Source: Pontederia crassipes
Lineage: Eukaryota; Streptophyta; Magnoliopsida; Commelinales; Pontederiaceae
Assembly: GCA_030549335.1 (NCBI GenBank)
Contig: CM060196.1
Coordinates: 12,725,501-12,789,500 of the forward strand
DNA: 64,000 nucleotides
Direction: 5' to 3'
Shown here: positions 47,101 to 59,289 of the stretch, piece after piece
How the letters are laid out: every line of letters starts with the position of its first letter
How positions within the stretch are numbered: position 1 is the first letter of the stretch
Translations under genes and position numbers: made by a program
The notes under the pieces: model-generated
Told to the model about the DNA's origin: nothing
Seen by the model: only the letters and a program-made list of their open reading frames with translations
Database searches by the model: none

Positions 47101-48900
47101 TATTATTACCCCTTTAACAAATTTATTCCAATTAGGCATCTTTTCACGTTTCCCTATTTCTCATCTAACTATACTTTTATTTCTTTCCAAATTTATTTTA
47201 ATTATTTATGTTTTTAATTTAATTAATTATAAATATTATGTTTGTTTTTAAAAAAATTGGATGTTACAAGAGGTCCATACTTCATGCGCGGCTTAAAATT
47301 GTTTTTCTAAATTAGTTTAGTGCACTAGAAATTTCGCTATATCCTATTATTCAATTCTTTTGGTTCAAAGTCTGTAAAAAAGTCTTCAAAAATTAAATTT
47401 GATGTAAGGCTTATCTGTCCAATTATTTTCATGGCAATCATATATCGTTCAACACAAAGGTGTTCATCGAGTGATAAATTTGATGATTCATCTTTTAGGT
47501 ATGGAATAGGAAATTCTCACCCTGAATTAACTCAACCATTTGTCCAAAGTGAGATCTCACCGAATAAATGTGAAAAATGGTGCATCTTCAACTCTTGCTC
47601 AAGGTGGCTTAATTCATTGATTCGGTGAAACTTAATGAAACTGTGAAAGTGTGTTATTATTTCTTTCCGTTGACTTTGGTACTTTAATATTTTGATCGTG
47701 TACTTTGGTTCTGTTCATGTATTATTTCTTCGCATCGTTGGTATATTTTGGGAGTAAGGGCACGTGATGTACGTTATGCACTATTTTATGAGAAGGAGTT
47801 ATGCCAACCTAGCTTAATTATTCTTTTCCAACTCAAGTATCTCGTATATGCTACATATCCGGGGCATAGTTTTCTATTCTTTCTTAACAGCATTACTCCT
47901 TTAATTGTAAAGACTTAATAATACATGATCTCCTATGTTATATATATGTTTATTAATTTTTAAATATTTATATTGATCATATAAAATATGTCATAAAATT
48001 ATATTAAAATTTTACAAATATTTTTTTTAAAAAATCAATTAAGAATAGTAAACTCCTAAAGTAGGAAGATTTTAAAATGGTAAAATGTAAATGGAGAACT
48101 TAACAATGTTGCAGTTTGTTCTTTTTTTTTCTTCCTTGCCTTGACAATATTTCCCATCCCTCAAGGAGCCGAGGGTCACTTTGAAGATTGGAATAGTTGC
48201 CCTCGTCCAACGGAATTTTGATCTCTGAAATTATTATTTAAAATTTTAATATTAATTTAGTAATTTTATTTTTTAAAATAAGTTCTATATATAATTTTAA
48301 ATATTTTATAATAATATAATACATGTATTATTTTTAATTAGTCATATTTTAATATTCTAACATACATTATCTATTACTTTATTATTTTAAAAAATGATTT
48401 ATTTTATTATTTTTATAATTATTAATTTTTTTATAAATAAAATGATGAGAGGTTTGGATCCTAAGGAAAATGACACGAGGCTTATATCGTCTTCACTTTA
48501 GCTCAAAAGAAGAAAAAAATCTTGGTCAACATGTGCTTTAACCTTCCATCATATCATATGAGCTTAAGTTTACTATAGTTTTTAGCAAAAAATAAATCAA
48601 GAAAATTTATTATAGTTTTTATCAAAAATAAAAGAAAAAACTATACACTGTTACTTTTTTCTACTTTTAAATTATAGAGAAAAAAAAATTAAGATTTGAT
48701 AAACGAAAAGATAAATTTAAATGTATTCACTGCACTAAGCTCCCATTGCATGCCTTCCACTTTAGTCATGGACAAGAAAATAATTTATTTAACCACTTAT
48801 AATTATATTTCTATCCTAAACAACCACCTAAAAAATGAATTCCTTAAAATAAGATTAATTAAAAATAACGTTAAGCAAAGGAATCGCAAAGAATCTGACA
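44150..48900. other. AT-rich intergenic DNA with duplications and LTR fragments
   Basis: No gene is recognised. The notable parts are a duplicated block (45185-45790 and, split, 45838-46075 plus 46975-47320) and LTR ends on the minus strand near 45726 and 47268 (TGTAACA). There is also a 145-bp tandem duplication at 46658-46950. The short frame at 47431-47628 has no family signature. Confidence 0.55.
45185..47320. repeat. Duplicated block of about 600 bp, second copy split by an insertion of about 900 bp
   Basis: Text from attgagaaccaatggacatc (45189) through cttgattaagttaatcttc (45410) recurs from 45838 to about 46075. The continuation of copy 1 (aaactcttatctcc, 45460, to ggcttaaaaag, 45770) recurs only after 46975. 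The 46076-46974 insert contains a 145-bp tandem duplication with anchors 46661 and 46806. Both copies end in the TGTAACA-type LTR end on the minus strand. Confidence 0.7.
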
Positions 48901-48953
48901 ATAAATTAACGTGCAGAACGCGAAGCGAATCAGAGAGACGAAAGAAAGGGAGG

Positions 48954-50625
48954 ATGAGCCATGCTTCAAGCCTTCAACACACACTACTGCTGCTGCAGCG
49001 CCCATGGTGCACGTGGGCGCTTCACGTCTTCTCCTTCGTCCTGTTCTTCTCACTGGCCGCTTGGTTCCTTCTCCGGAGCCGGAAACCATCCAACAAACAA
49101 CTTCGCCGCCGACCGCTTGAAGCGCTCCCCTCCGCGCCAAGTCTCCCGCTCTTCGGCAACCTCCTCCAGATCGGCGCCGACGCCCACCGCTCGCTGCGTT
49201 CGCTCTCCGAACGATACGGCCCCGTGATGCTCGTCCGCTTCGGCTCCGTGCCCACGGTGGTGGTTTCCTCTGCCGCGGCCGCGGAAGAGGTCCTGCGGAC
49301 CCGCGACCTCTCCTTCGCCAGCCGGCCCACCGCATCCACTCCCCTCAGACTCTTATACGACGGACGGGACCTGGCGTTCGCCAAGTACGGCGAGTACTGG
49401 CGGCAGCTGAGGCGGGTGTGCGTGTTGCACCTGCTCAGCGCCAAGAGGGTGCAGTCCTTCCGTCCCATCCGGGAGGAGGAGCTGGCTCTTTTGCTTGGCA
49501 GTATCCGGCGCGCCACCGGTGCCGTTAACCTTAGCGAGTTGGTCGTCGCCTTCACGAGCGACGTCATTTGCAGGTTGGCGTTCGGCAAAAAATACTCAGC
49601 GGAGGTGGGAAGCGGCGGCACGTGGTTCCGCCATGTGCTCCGCGAGTTCATGGTGTTGCTTGGGGCGTTCTCCATGCGGGAATACATTCCTCTGCTTGGT
49701 TGGGTCGACTGGCTGAGTGGCTTGGATGGTAGGATCAAGAAGAACACCACTGAATTGGATGCTTTTATTGAAAAGATCTTAGACGAGCATCCCGCTAAGA
49801 ACAACAACAGTACAAGTGCTGCTGCTTCTGATTTCATTGGTATCTTGGAGTCCTTGGAGAGCGACGAATCGACTAATGGCTTCAAGCTCAGCAGAGAGTG
49901 TGTGAAGGGCATACTTCTCGTTAAGTATCTATGAAACTTTTATCATTAGCAATTTATTCGAGTTGAAAGAGATTCGGCTTGGCTCATGTATCATTAATGC
50001 ATGACTGCAGGATATGTTCTCAGCGGGTACCGATACGACGGCCTCCCTGATAGAGTGGACCATGGCCGAGATCATTAAGCATCCAGAAGAGATGCAGAGG
50101 CTGCAAGAGGAGGTGCGCCGAATTGTAGGACCCAAGGCGGAGGTGCGCGAGGTGATGACAAAGAGAATGGAGTACCTGCAGGCCGCCATCAAGGAGACTG
50201 CGAGGCTGCACCCTCCCATTCCTTTGCTGCTTCCGAGGGAGGCCATGGAGAACGCACAAGTCCAAGGCTACGAGGTTCCGGCCGGTACGAAGGTGGTCGT
50301 TAATGCCTGGGCTATCGGGAGGGACTCCGCGTCGTGGCCGGAGGAGCCCGAGGAGTGGAGGCCCGCGAGGTTTCTTGGCAGCAGCATCGACTTCAAGGGG
50401 CAGGACTTCCAGCTGATACCGTTTGGAGCGGGGCGCAGGGGGTGTCCCGGGGTGGGGTTCGCGCTCGCCAACGTAGAGGTCCTGCTGGCGAGTCTGCTGT
50501 ATCATTTCGACTGGGAGCTTCCGGACGGTAAGAAGGGGGAGACGTTGGACATGGAACCGCAAGTGTTTGGAATTGCTATGCAGAAGAAGTCGAGTCTTGT
50601 CGTTGTGGCCAAACCTGTAAACTGA
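48954..50625 (+). CDS. Cytochrome P450, A-type, CYP71-like (two exons)
   Basis: Exons 48954-49919 and 50011-50625 join in phase 0 across a 91-bp intron (gttaag...ctgcag) and give 525 residues, normal for a microsomal plant P450. Seen are an N-terminal membrane anchor (about residues 18-40), a Pro-containing hinge (LPSAPSLPLFGN, 58-69), the helix C WRQLRR (149-154) and the oxygen-binding AGTDTT (327-332). The ExxR is at E384/R387, the PERF-like WRPARF at 438-443 and the haem loop FGAGRRGCPG with Cys467. All catalytic residues are intact. Family members are ER-bound NADPH-dependent monooxygenases of specialised metabolism; the substrate cannot be inferred. The start follows aggATGagc; an in-frame upstream ATG at 48696 would add an AT-rich, unlikely extension. 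An AATAAA sits at 50644. The first exon is GC-rich, unlike its surroundings. Confidence 0.93.
49920..50010 (+). other. Intron of the P450 gene
   Basis: It has a GT donor (ctc|gttaag) and an AG acceptor (actgcag|gat), 91 bp. Its position, just before the AGTDTT helix, is the conserved single-intron site of A-type P450 genes. It joins LL to DMFSAGTDTT. Confidence 0.92.
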
Positions 50626-50643
50626 AAATGAAGTTGACTGCAT

Positions 50644-50649
50644 AATAAA
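50644..50649 (+). terminator. Polyadenylation signal of the P450 gene
   Basis: AATAAA lies about 19 bases past the TGA stop at 50623-50625, at a usual place for a near-upstream element; other plant poly(A) signals may lie further on. Confidence 0.55.
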
Positions 50650-50699
50650 AGAAATGTGGATAGATAATGGATGGTGTAACTATTTCTTCTTTTCTTTTT

Positions 50700-52465
50700 C
50701 GTGACGGTTTAATGGCTCATCCGTTTTCGTTTAGGTTAAAAAACTAATCCCATGTGGATAGATAAATGAAATGTGGTATTACCGTAATAGTCGGGGTCTA
50801 TAATAAACTTTTCATAAATAAAATAAAATAAATAAGAATCAAGGTTTCAATCACATAATGCCATGATATAAAGAATCGAAACAAGCTTTATGGGTTACAA
50901 ACTTTACCAAAAAGATTTACATATGCAACAATGAAATTGAGCCCACCGATTTTTTTTGTCCAACAAAAGAAAAAGAAAAGATGGAGATGGCCAAATGTAC
51001 ATCACTTTTTGTTTTCATTTAAATTTGTCTAGATGCGCAACATATCTAGTTGGCAAAAGCAGGCCAATCTTGAGATTTTTTTTTCTTTGTCTGCTATAAA
51101 ATTATCTCAATGATGTCTCAATTTTATACTTTAAGTTTTTTTACTTTAACTATTTAACACATTGAAATATAATGATTCTTACATTATACGAAAGTCATTT
51201 AAATAATCTTTAATGACATGTGATTATGGGTCTACAATTATTTAATATGAGATCTTATTAATGTCCTTATTTAATATGAATATCATTAGTTAGAGGAGTC
51301 ACCAACCATCTCACAATCATTGTCACCATTATCTATACAGATCTAAGTACAGGAACAAAGTCCGATGAGATAAACTTAAGACGTAAGATCATCCATAACA
51401 ATAAATAATATGAATCATGTCAATAACAATAATTATATACATAATGATAAACAATATCAATATTATCATATCAATGCAATATTAATTATTAATATACATT
51501 ATCCATCAACAATAAGAATCAATTGACTGAGATCAATAATTCTATCATCCTCTATCATCAACTATAAAGACTAACAATAACAATTCAATTAACAATATCA
51601 TCAATCATATGAGCTGCAATCAATTATCTTAACAATCGATCAATCTTTATTTTACTTTACTTTACTTCAATCATAGATGCTGGATTTCAATAATCTTTTA
51701 TCATACTTCAATATGAATGTTGCAATTCAATTATTTTTTTCAATCAATTATCTCTCTATACTTCAACTATAAAGACTGCAATTTTAATTCAATTAATATT
51801 AATATCAATTACAAAGGTTGCAATTCAATATCAATCAATTATCCATTCTTATTCTTTAACCATAAAGACTGTAATTATCTTTTTATCTTTAACTTTTACC
51901 ATAAAGGTTGCAATCTTATCAATCAATCATTCTTTACTTTAGCTTCAATCATAAAGATCGCTTCAACCACAAAGGCTGCTCAATACTTCAACTACGAGGA
52001 CTGCTTCACCACAAAGGCTGCTTCAACCATAAAGATTGCTTAATACTTATTCTTTAACTTTTAATAATTAACTTCAACCACAAAAACTGCTTATCGCTTA
52101 TTTTTATCTTTGGAGTTATCTTCAACCACAAAGGTTGCTTCAACCATAGTATAGGCTGCTTTGAGAGTTTTTCTATCTTGATTAACTTATGATGTCTATC
52201 TTTACTTTCATCTAAACTTTATTTTCAATATGAGATTCACAAGGCATCAATCAATATATCCTACTTATATGTTCAATATAATCACCATAAAATTAATATC
52301 ATAATAATATGATCAAATATAATCAATAACATAAACATCACAATTAACTATACTTTAATAACTTTAAACCTACTTTTCTATCTTCAGAACCCGGGCCCGG
52401 TGGGACGAAATCGGGCCGATTCCTATTACCAATCATATCTATCTTTTCTACAGAACTCATGCCAG
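50700..52465. repeat. AT-rich DNA with a diverged minisatellite (about 51700-52160)
   Basis: From about 51700 a unit close to ttcaaccataaaggctgc recurs many times with variable spacing. The translation of one frame (NYKDCN-like repeats) follows from this and is not a gene. The DNA near 52390 (gaacccgggcccggtgggac) resembles the GC-rich words of the Tekay-like LTR and recurs at 53890, so the small CACTA element probably inserted into an LTR fragment. Confidence 0.6.
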
Positions 52466-53848
52466 CACTACAAGAAAATCACAATTTTCCGACGGGCAAT
52501 TTCCGACGGTTCGAAATCTGTCGTAATTTGCGACGGTTTCATTTTTGACGGATTTTTCGACGGTTATGATCGTCGGAAATGATTTATATTATTATTTAAT
52601 TTTTTGATGATTAGGAACGTCGATATTTTCGACGGATATCCATCTGTCGCAATTTTTGACGGATTTTTCGACGGTCATCGAAAATAAAAAAATATATTAT
52701 TATTTAATTTTTCTCACGAATTTTTCGACGGTTACGACCGTCGAAAATGAAAAAATTAAATTATGTATTTTATTATTTTATTATTTAATTTTTCGACGAT
52801 TAGGAACGTCGATATTTCCGACGGATATCCATCTGTCGCAAAATCTGCCGCAATTTCCGACGGTCATAACCGTCGGTAAATATATAATAATATCGTATGA
52901 AGAGTATTTTATTAATATAACTAGCGACGGCCCAAACTGTCGGTAAAATAAAAAATAAACATTATATATAACTAAATATATTTTCGACGGTCACAATCGT
53001 CGGTAATTATAAAAATAGTTAATATTTACGTTTTCGATGGCCGAAGTCATCGGTAATTAAAATTTCGTTATCCCGCTTTTTTTTCCTTTTCCCGCTTTCT
53101 CTCTCATCTTTTCCTCTTATATATTCCTCCTCCTCTCCTCTCTCTCTCCCCCTCTCCCTCTCTCTCTCCCGGCCTGTGAGTACCGGTCATCCCTCTCCCG
53201 CACCGGATGCCAGCGACCCTTCCGCGCCGGCGACCCTCTCCTGCACCGGCCACCCTCTCTCGCGTCGGCCAAGAAGGAGATTGCGCCGGCGTCTCCTTCT
53301 TCCTCTCCCACGCTGGCATCTCTCTTTCTCTCTTCGGCCAGAGGCCGCTGTCGACCTCCAGCAGCCGGATCGGCTGCCGGGTGTTCGGATCCGGCCGCGT
53401 GGCGGCGGATCCGGCCTCTCACGGCAGGATCGGCCGCCGGGCGGCCGGATTTGGCCGCGGCCCGATCCGGCCGCTAATTTTTTTTACATTTAAAAAATTC
53501 TTTACAACGGTTGCGACCGTTGAGAGATCGACAGTTGCGACGATCGTCGAAAGTTTTGACAGTTGCGACCATCGAAAAGTTGCGACAGTTCGAACCGCCG
53601 GCCTTTTTCGGCGGTTGGAATCGTCGGAAACTTTCGACGGTTCGAACCGTCGGGATTTTTTTCGACGGTTCTGACCATCGATATTTTCGACGAATTTTTT
53701 CCGACCGTCGCAAATTGATTTGCGACGAGCATTTTTCCGACGGATCGATTCCGACTGAAAAACTATCGGTAATTGCGTTACCGATGGTTTTTGGGCTAAT
53801 TACCGACGTTCCGGACCATCGGTAAACAACATTTTTTTAGTAGTGCAG
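52463..53848. mobile_element. Non-autonomous CACTA element, target duplication CAG
   Basis: The element runs 52466-53845 (1380 bp). The left end is CACTACAAGAAAATC; the right end read on the minus strand is CACTACTAAAAAAATG. The flanks are cag on both sides (52463-52465, 53846-53848). Subterminal DNA on both sides is filled with tttccgacggt / accgtcggaaa words, unlike the gcgtc words of the large CACTA family, so it belongs to another family. The centre (53100-53470) has a TATATAT at 53118-53124, then a CT-rich run and a GC-rich stretch. It contains no transposase. Confidence 0.92.
53101..53175 (+). promoter_or_regulatory. Core-promoter-like TATA box and CT-rich patch inside the small CACTA element
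   Basis: TATATAT (53118-53124) is followed by about 45 bases of nearly pure C/T, then by GC-rich DNA with an open frame from the ATG at 53207 (155 codons, Pro/Arg/Ser-rich, no family). This layout resembles a plant TATA plus Y-patch promoter. Transcription is an inference from composition only. Confidence 0.35.
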
Positions 53849-56158
53849 TTCGACGGGTGTCAACTCTTATTCCAATTTGATCAATGTAACTCGGGCTGGG
53901 TGGGACAAAAACTCAGGCCGGTTTATTCGTCTTTTGACTTGCATAAAGTGTGTATAAAGAGCATAGAAAAATGTCGAATGAAGTCTTAAAATTTATAAAA
54001 CCTCTATACTATTACTATGAGATCTGCAAGTATACGACATATCATTGGCATGCTTGAGGGTCGATCCACATGGACAAAGTTGAAATGTTCACACTTAATT
54101 AAAACTATTTGAAGAAAAATCTAAGTTACATGTGTTCAAAATGAGAAAGTGAAATGTTACAAACTATAAATCACAACAAATAAAACTATAATTTTTATGT
54201 ATTTTTAATGCAAAAGTAGACAGAGGTTAGTATAGATAAATGCTAGGACTGGGGAGGTGTCTTTGCCTAGGATTTACGTTTTCTGAACTTCGGTTTAGGG
54301 TAAAAATGATAGATCGTCCCTAAACGTGTGTATTAGGATAACTTTGTGATAAAGAACACTTGACTTGTCCACGACACTCTTGTGCTCACGGCGAGTCCAG
54401 TCAACACACGTGAAGGGATTCACATGTCCGTCGTTATAGTCACTCTCGTGCACGATGCTTGAACATATAAATTGACCTTTCTTCTTTGAATTGAGATAAG
54501 GCTTTATGACAACTAAGTATCTAGACATTCAAGAAGAGATAAACTGAGGACAAGACAGCTATGATCAATTTACATCTGCCTCAGAGTAATGAAGACAACC
54601 CTCACGGGTAGAACATAGCGGACAGAGATATAACAAAGAACGTTTAGACGACTTAAGGAGGGGTGGAAAGACCGATTCGAAAGTACAACTCGGGACTACT
54701 GATAGCTCTTCAGATATAGCTCATTCATCACCTGCCCTCTCAGGTGGCTGACGAAGGAGGATTAAAGACTTTTCCTCTAGGACAAAAACTCTCAAAATCA
54801 AAAGAAAATTAGAAGTAGAAATGATAGGATGAATAAAGGATGAAAAAAATCACGGACACTTCGAGCCCGTCTAGAATAGTTTGAGTTCCAGATCAATACG
54901 ATCATTTATTGCTGGAGCGTTAGAATGCGCACATCCCTCTCGGGCTTCGGGCTCGAGGATGCATGATGTCTAAACTAGATAATAGAAAATCATCATTCCT
55001 AAAGTGACACAAAATTCAAATTAAGAATCACTATCACCGTTGCTTGATGCCTCTATGTGCATGCAATCGCACAGAGCATATAGTATTCCTACGATCGAGG
55101 GTGCGGTGCAAGGCGATAGTGATTCGAGACCTCCTCCAACTCTAGCTGCAAGGACACTCAATAAATCAATCAGAGAATTGTTTTATCGTTGCTCGATGTC
55201 TTTGCATACGATCGTGCAAAGCCTAGAAAATCCCTACAATCCGGGAGGAGGAGACGAAGATTATTCAAAATAACTCAATCCAATTATAAATTTATCACGA
55301 TGCTTTAGCACAAGACAAAATAGAGGACAACTTCAATAAAATAGTAATAATGTTCGACAATCTTTTAAACAATATGATATCAAGAGAGATAAGAACAGAA
55401 AACGTAAAGTTCCATCGCAGAACACCTCCCAGCCACTAGCTGGCTATTCAGCTACACATAAGAAAAACAAGAGGAAAAGACAAAAAACAAAGAAAAGAAA
55501 GGGATGAGAGGGGCTGCTGACCGCAGCCTCCTCCTCAGCTCCTTGATCCCAACTGAGCCAAAATTTGGAACTCCCTTCAAGGTTGCCTTGAGTCCATTTT
55601 ATAGCCTCACTCCAACTGCTCATTCTCAATGGTATTTTCAACCTTTAGTGCCTCCAAATATTTAAGAGGAAGCTTCCTACTTGCTTTTGGACCACCTCAG
55701 CCATTTTCCAGCCAAAAGAATCTGTTGTGATCCCTCATTGGTTGTCTATCATTTGTCCAACTTTTCAACTAAGAGGAATAATCTCTTGTGGTCCTTCTTG
55801 GTTGTTCCCTTTTAGCTTGCCACCTATCCACTATCTCAGCAACTTTCTTTGTCCACATCTTCCCATAATGGTGTGGAGGAAACTTACTGCAAGGGATTTG
55901 CTAGGCTGACATGGAAAAACATCATTTTCTTTGGTGTTTACTGCTTTAGACAGCTATCCTAGTGAATCTACGTCCTGTGTTCTCAAATTTGTCTAAGTGT
56001 CTGGGTTGGGGGTATTCGTCTGTGTTCCACCATATTCTGTCGGCTGAGATTTCTACATGAAAAATAAACAAAACAAGTAAAATATCTCAAGAATCATAAT
56101 ATAGATGTGGAGAAGTCATAAATATTGTATTTCAATAATAAAGCATGTGTTCGAGCAT
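53849..56158. other. Retroelement-like DNA, minus orientation suspected, no gene seen
   Basis: The stretch near 54018 (gcaagtatacg ... tcgatccacatgga) resembles the boundary phrase found in the Athila LTR (gcaagtgcacagg ... tcgtatccacaag), so part of this is probably an old LTR. Text left of the solo LTR at 56158 continues beyond 58396. No protein domain was recognised; short frames at 54295 and 55040 look random. Confidence 0.35.
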
Positions 56159-58400
56159 TGATGTGAAAATATGTAACAACGCAATAGCTAGCAAGTGTAC
56201 TAGTCGTATCAAGTAATAGAGTGTAGAGTAGAGTTATCGATCTTACGAGGAACTATCTAAATCAATCCTATCCTAAAGACCTACTAAGAGAAGAAAATGT
56301 TTTGTATGTGTAAAACAAAAAAAAATATAAAAATGATAGAAAATAGATAATTGATGCATAAAGATAAAGTGGTGATGACATCTAGAAATTATGGATGATT
56401 AATGTAATGTTAGACATATATGAACCTCTGAACCAATCAAATCATAATAGAAACACTCACATCGATTCTTGAGATGAATTAAGAGAACCTAAAATATTGA
56501 CTTCTCTAGACGAGCAAATCAAATTATCCTAATTTCAAATAAGATTAATAATTGCGTACGATGAGTTGATTACTGATTTCATAGAGAATTACGATGCAAG
56601 AAAATGCAACTCCTAAACTATTATTCACCCATACTTCTTGACCGAATAACAACCCGCACGATATTTGGCATACACAACGAATTACTAAATATGTTTTATA
56701 TATGCTTCAACTTAAAATTAAAAGATCAATCATTAGAAGAATAATCACTTCTGGAATTAGTCACTCCTTATACAGGTTTGTGATCTAATTTCATAAATCA
56801 CTTTACTCATTAAAAAATATTAAACTTAATATATATAATCAAAAGAAATCGACTTAATAAATTAAGTTGAATAAGAACGAGGTCCAAACAATCTATCTTT
56901 CTGAAGCAAATATGAAATCTTTATTATAAAACTAATGGACTATGAAAAATAAGGTAAAAGAGCATCCAAGTATATGGAGAAAGAGGGGTTTGCAGCCTCT
57001 AGGATCTCTGGACGATCGCGCAGCACTAACTGATGAGTTGTTGTGTAATTCTTCTCCTTTGGTGACCTTTTGACTTCAAATCTCCTTCTCTATAATGAGG
57101 TACGACTTCCCAAGGATCAAGCACGAATTTTCAAGTCTTCTGAGGTTTTCTATATATAATTCTTAGGTTCCTGATGAGTCTCGATAAGTTGGGAGTCCAA
57201 AACTTATCCAAAGGATGATCTTTAATTTAAACTCCTCTTTGACCCTAGAATCTCGTGATTTATCTTCAATTCAGAGCTATTATCATCAAATAAATCTTCT
57301 CAAAGGTTTGGCACCGTCCTGGCATCTTAATTTAATCAAAATTGGTTCAAAAAATCAACGACTAGCAAATTTCAGCACACTTAACGACCCGTAATAGGGT
57401 ATTCACGACCCACTTCAATTCTGATTTAGAGGCTTCTTATAGACATTACGACCCGTAACACGGATATAACAACCCGTAACTCTGATAGTTCTACAATCTG
57501 CTTTGGTTTGTACCATGACTAACTCTTCATGGCGCGTAAGTTAGGGTCGTGAGAGGTTTTTCAGCCCGTAATGTGTTTGGACTCCACTTTTGCTGACGTA
57601 ATTCACGAAAGTTGATATGTCTGTAAGTCTATTACGACCCGTAATAGTTCTAGCATGATTTTACACTCCTTTTGTATGCATCGTAATGCTTCCGTTACGC
57701 CTCATAATATAAATATGCTCGATTTTCATCTGATTCCGTGTGGGACATTAAACAAATGTTACTGCTGGTGACAAATAAATCAAGCTCTGATGCGGATCAT
57801 AATTTCAGATGACGACTCGTTAAATTCTTCTTCGGCTTAACTCTTCAATCTGTGAGACCTGTTACAAATGTGTTACGGCCCGTCATAAGATATGTCTTCA
57901 TTGAATGACGTTTCTGTTTGTACTGTGAAGACACCATGACGACCCGTAATGATTTAATGAGGGATGAGTGTCTCTCTGTAAGACCCATGGATTGTCCTTT
58001 AAAGTCCGTGTCTTTAATCTGGAGAGGTGTTAAACTACACTTACGGCCAGTGACGAATATGAGGGCATCTGATATTCTTTCTGTGAGGGCCGTGAGCTGA
58101 GACTTGTAGCCGTGAGAAATATCTGAAGGGTCATTATTTGTCCATTACGGAACGTGAGAAAAGCCTGTTTTCTCCTTTTAAGGTTGATTTCTTCATTCTT
58201 TTCTTTTCGGGTAATTTTCTTTGATAATTTCCTCCGAAATAAGAGATATTCTTGTAAAATCACACACACCTAGGTAGTTGGAGAGTTCAAGAAAATAATT
58301 ATAATAAATAAAACAAAAATGATGCATGGCATGAAAAAATTATGAAAATAAACCTAAATGCAACTTAGATTAAATGTTATAAAATGCATGCATCAAGCAT
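56154..58400 (-). mobile_element. Solo LTR, 2237 bp, target duplication AGCAT
   Basis: The LTR occupies 56159-58395 on the minus strand, where it begins TGATGCATGCATTTTATAAC and ends TTTTCACATCA. The same five bases, agcat, flank it at 56154-56158 and 58396-58400. It shares the LTR ends and the cttgctagc block with the LTRs at 9145 and 61264 but is more diverged. Inside, an acgacccgtaa-type word recurs about a dozen times (57380-58150). No primer site or internal region adjoins it. Confidence 0.88.
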
Positions 58401-59289
58401 GAAAACATATCAAGACATGAGATAAATGCATGCTAAACATATATGAAAAATATATATAATTTTTTCACGTAATCTTTTCCTTTCAATCCTATACCTCGGT
58501 AGAACTCTAGCCGTGTCCAATGAAACTAGAGCCGAGCTGGTTCATTCCAATTCTATTTTGATTTCGTCAATGGAAATCTGATCAGGTCGCACTAGAAGAA
58601 AATGGGGGATTAGCGACCCAAGATAAGCGATGCTAGGGTGGCGCTATTATGTCTAGATAGCGCCACAAAAATAAGACGCTGCATATCGGTGGCTACTAGC
58701 ATCGCAATAGAGTCAAAGTAAAAGAAACGTTACTAGCGCCACGAGTTGATGCTATCTCGATGTTATTAGGACATGCATTTTATGGCTGTGCGTAGAAGAT
58801 ATGCGTCGCCAAGTCGTCGCGCAAGGGGCACAAGCTATGAGATGCGATTTCGGCGCTCACGAGCCTCTACTCTAGGCGCTAGGAAGGCGCTGAAGTGACG
58901 CAATATGATGGTGTACGCGTCGCCAACGAGACATGACTATGGCGCTAAGGACGATATATTTAACTCAGCGTCGACAGTCCTTGCGACATGAATGGGACGT
59001 TATGGAGTCGCTATTTATAGATTTTTTTTACCCATTCAATCCTCATTTTTCCCTTCCCAGACCATACAATTATGTAATGCATATAAAAATGCATTGATAT
59101 TCATAACAGGAAATATAAAAGCATCACATGCAATATAAGAGCATCACGGACAATATAAAAGCATCACAGGCATAATATTTAAAATAAAAATCGAAAAGTA
59201 ATAAATCGAAGTAACAAACTATATGTATATCTAAATCTATAAGTAACAAAAGCATTGTTTGTATTCGTGGAATGTTTCTATCCTAGGTT

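Noticed and set aside
48696-48953. Upstream in-frame extension of the P450
   Set aside because: AT-rich, Lys/Asn-rich and unlike a P450 N-terminus; the ATG at 48954 gives a normal anchor and length.
49022-49912. 296-codon minus-strand frame opposite P450 exon 1
   Set aside because: It is a shadow of a GC-rich coding exon; the plus strand has all P450 motifs.
51717-52043. Open frame with NYKDCN-like repeats
   Set aside because: It is a translation of the caaccataaagg-type minisatellite and has no other coding sign.
53207-53674. 155-codon frame inside the small CACTA element
   Set aside because: Pro/Arg/Ser-rich, GC-driven, and running into the cgacgg subterminal repeats; no family match seen.
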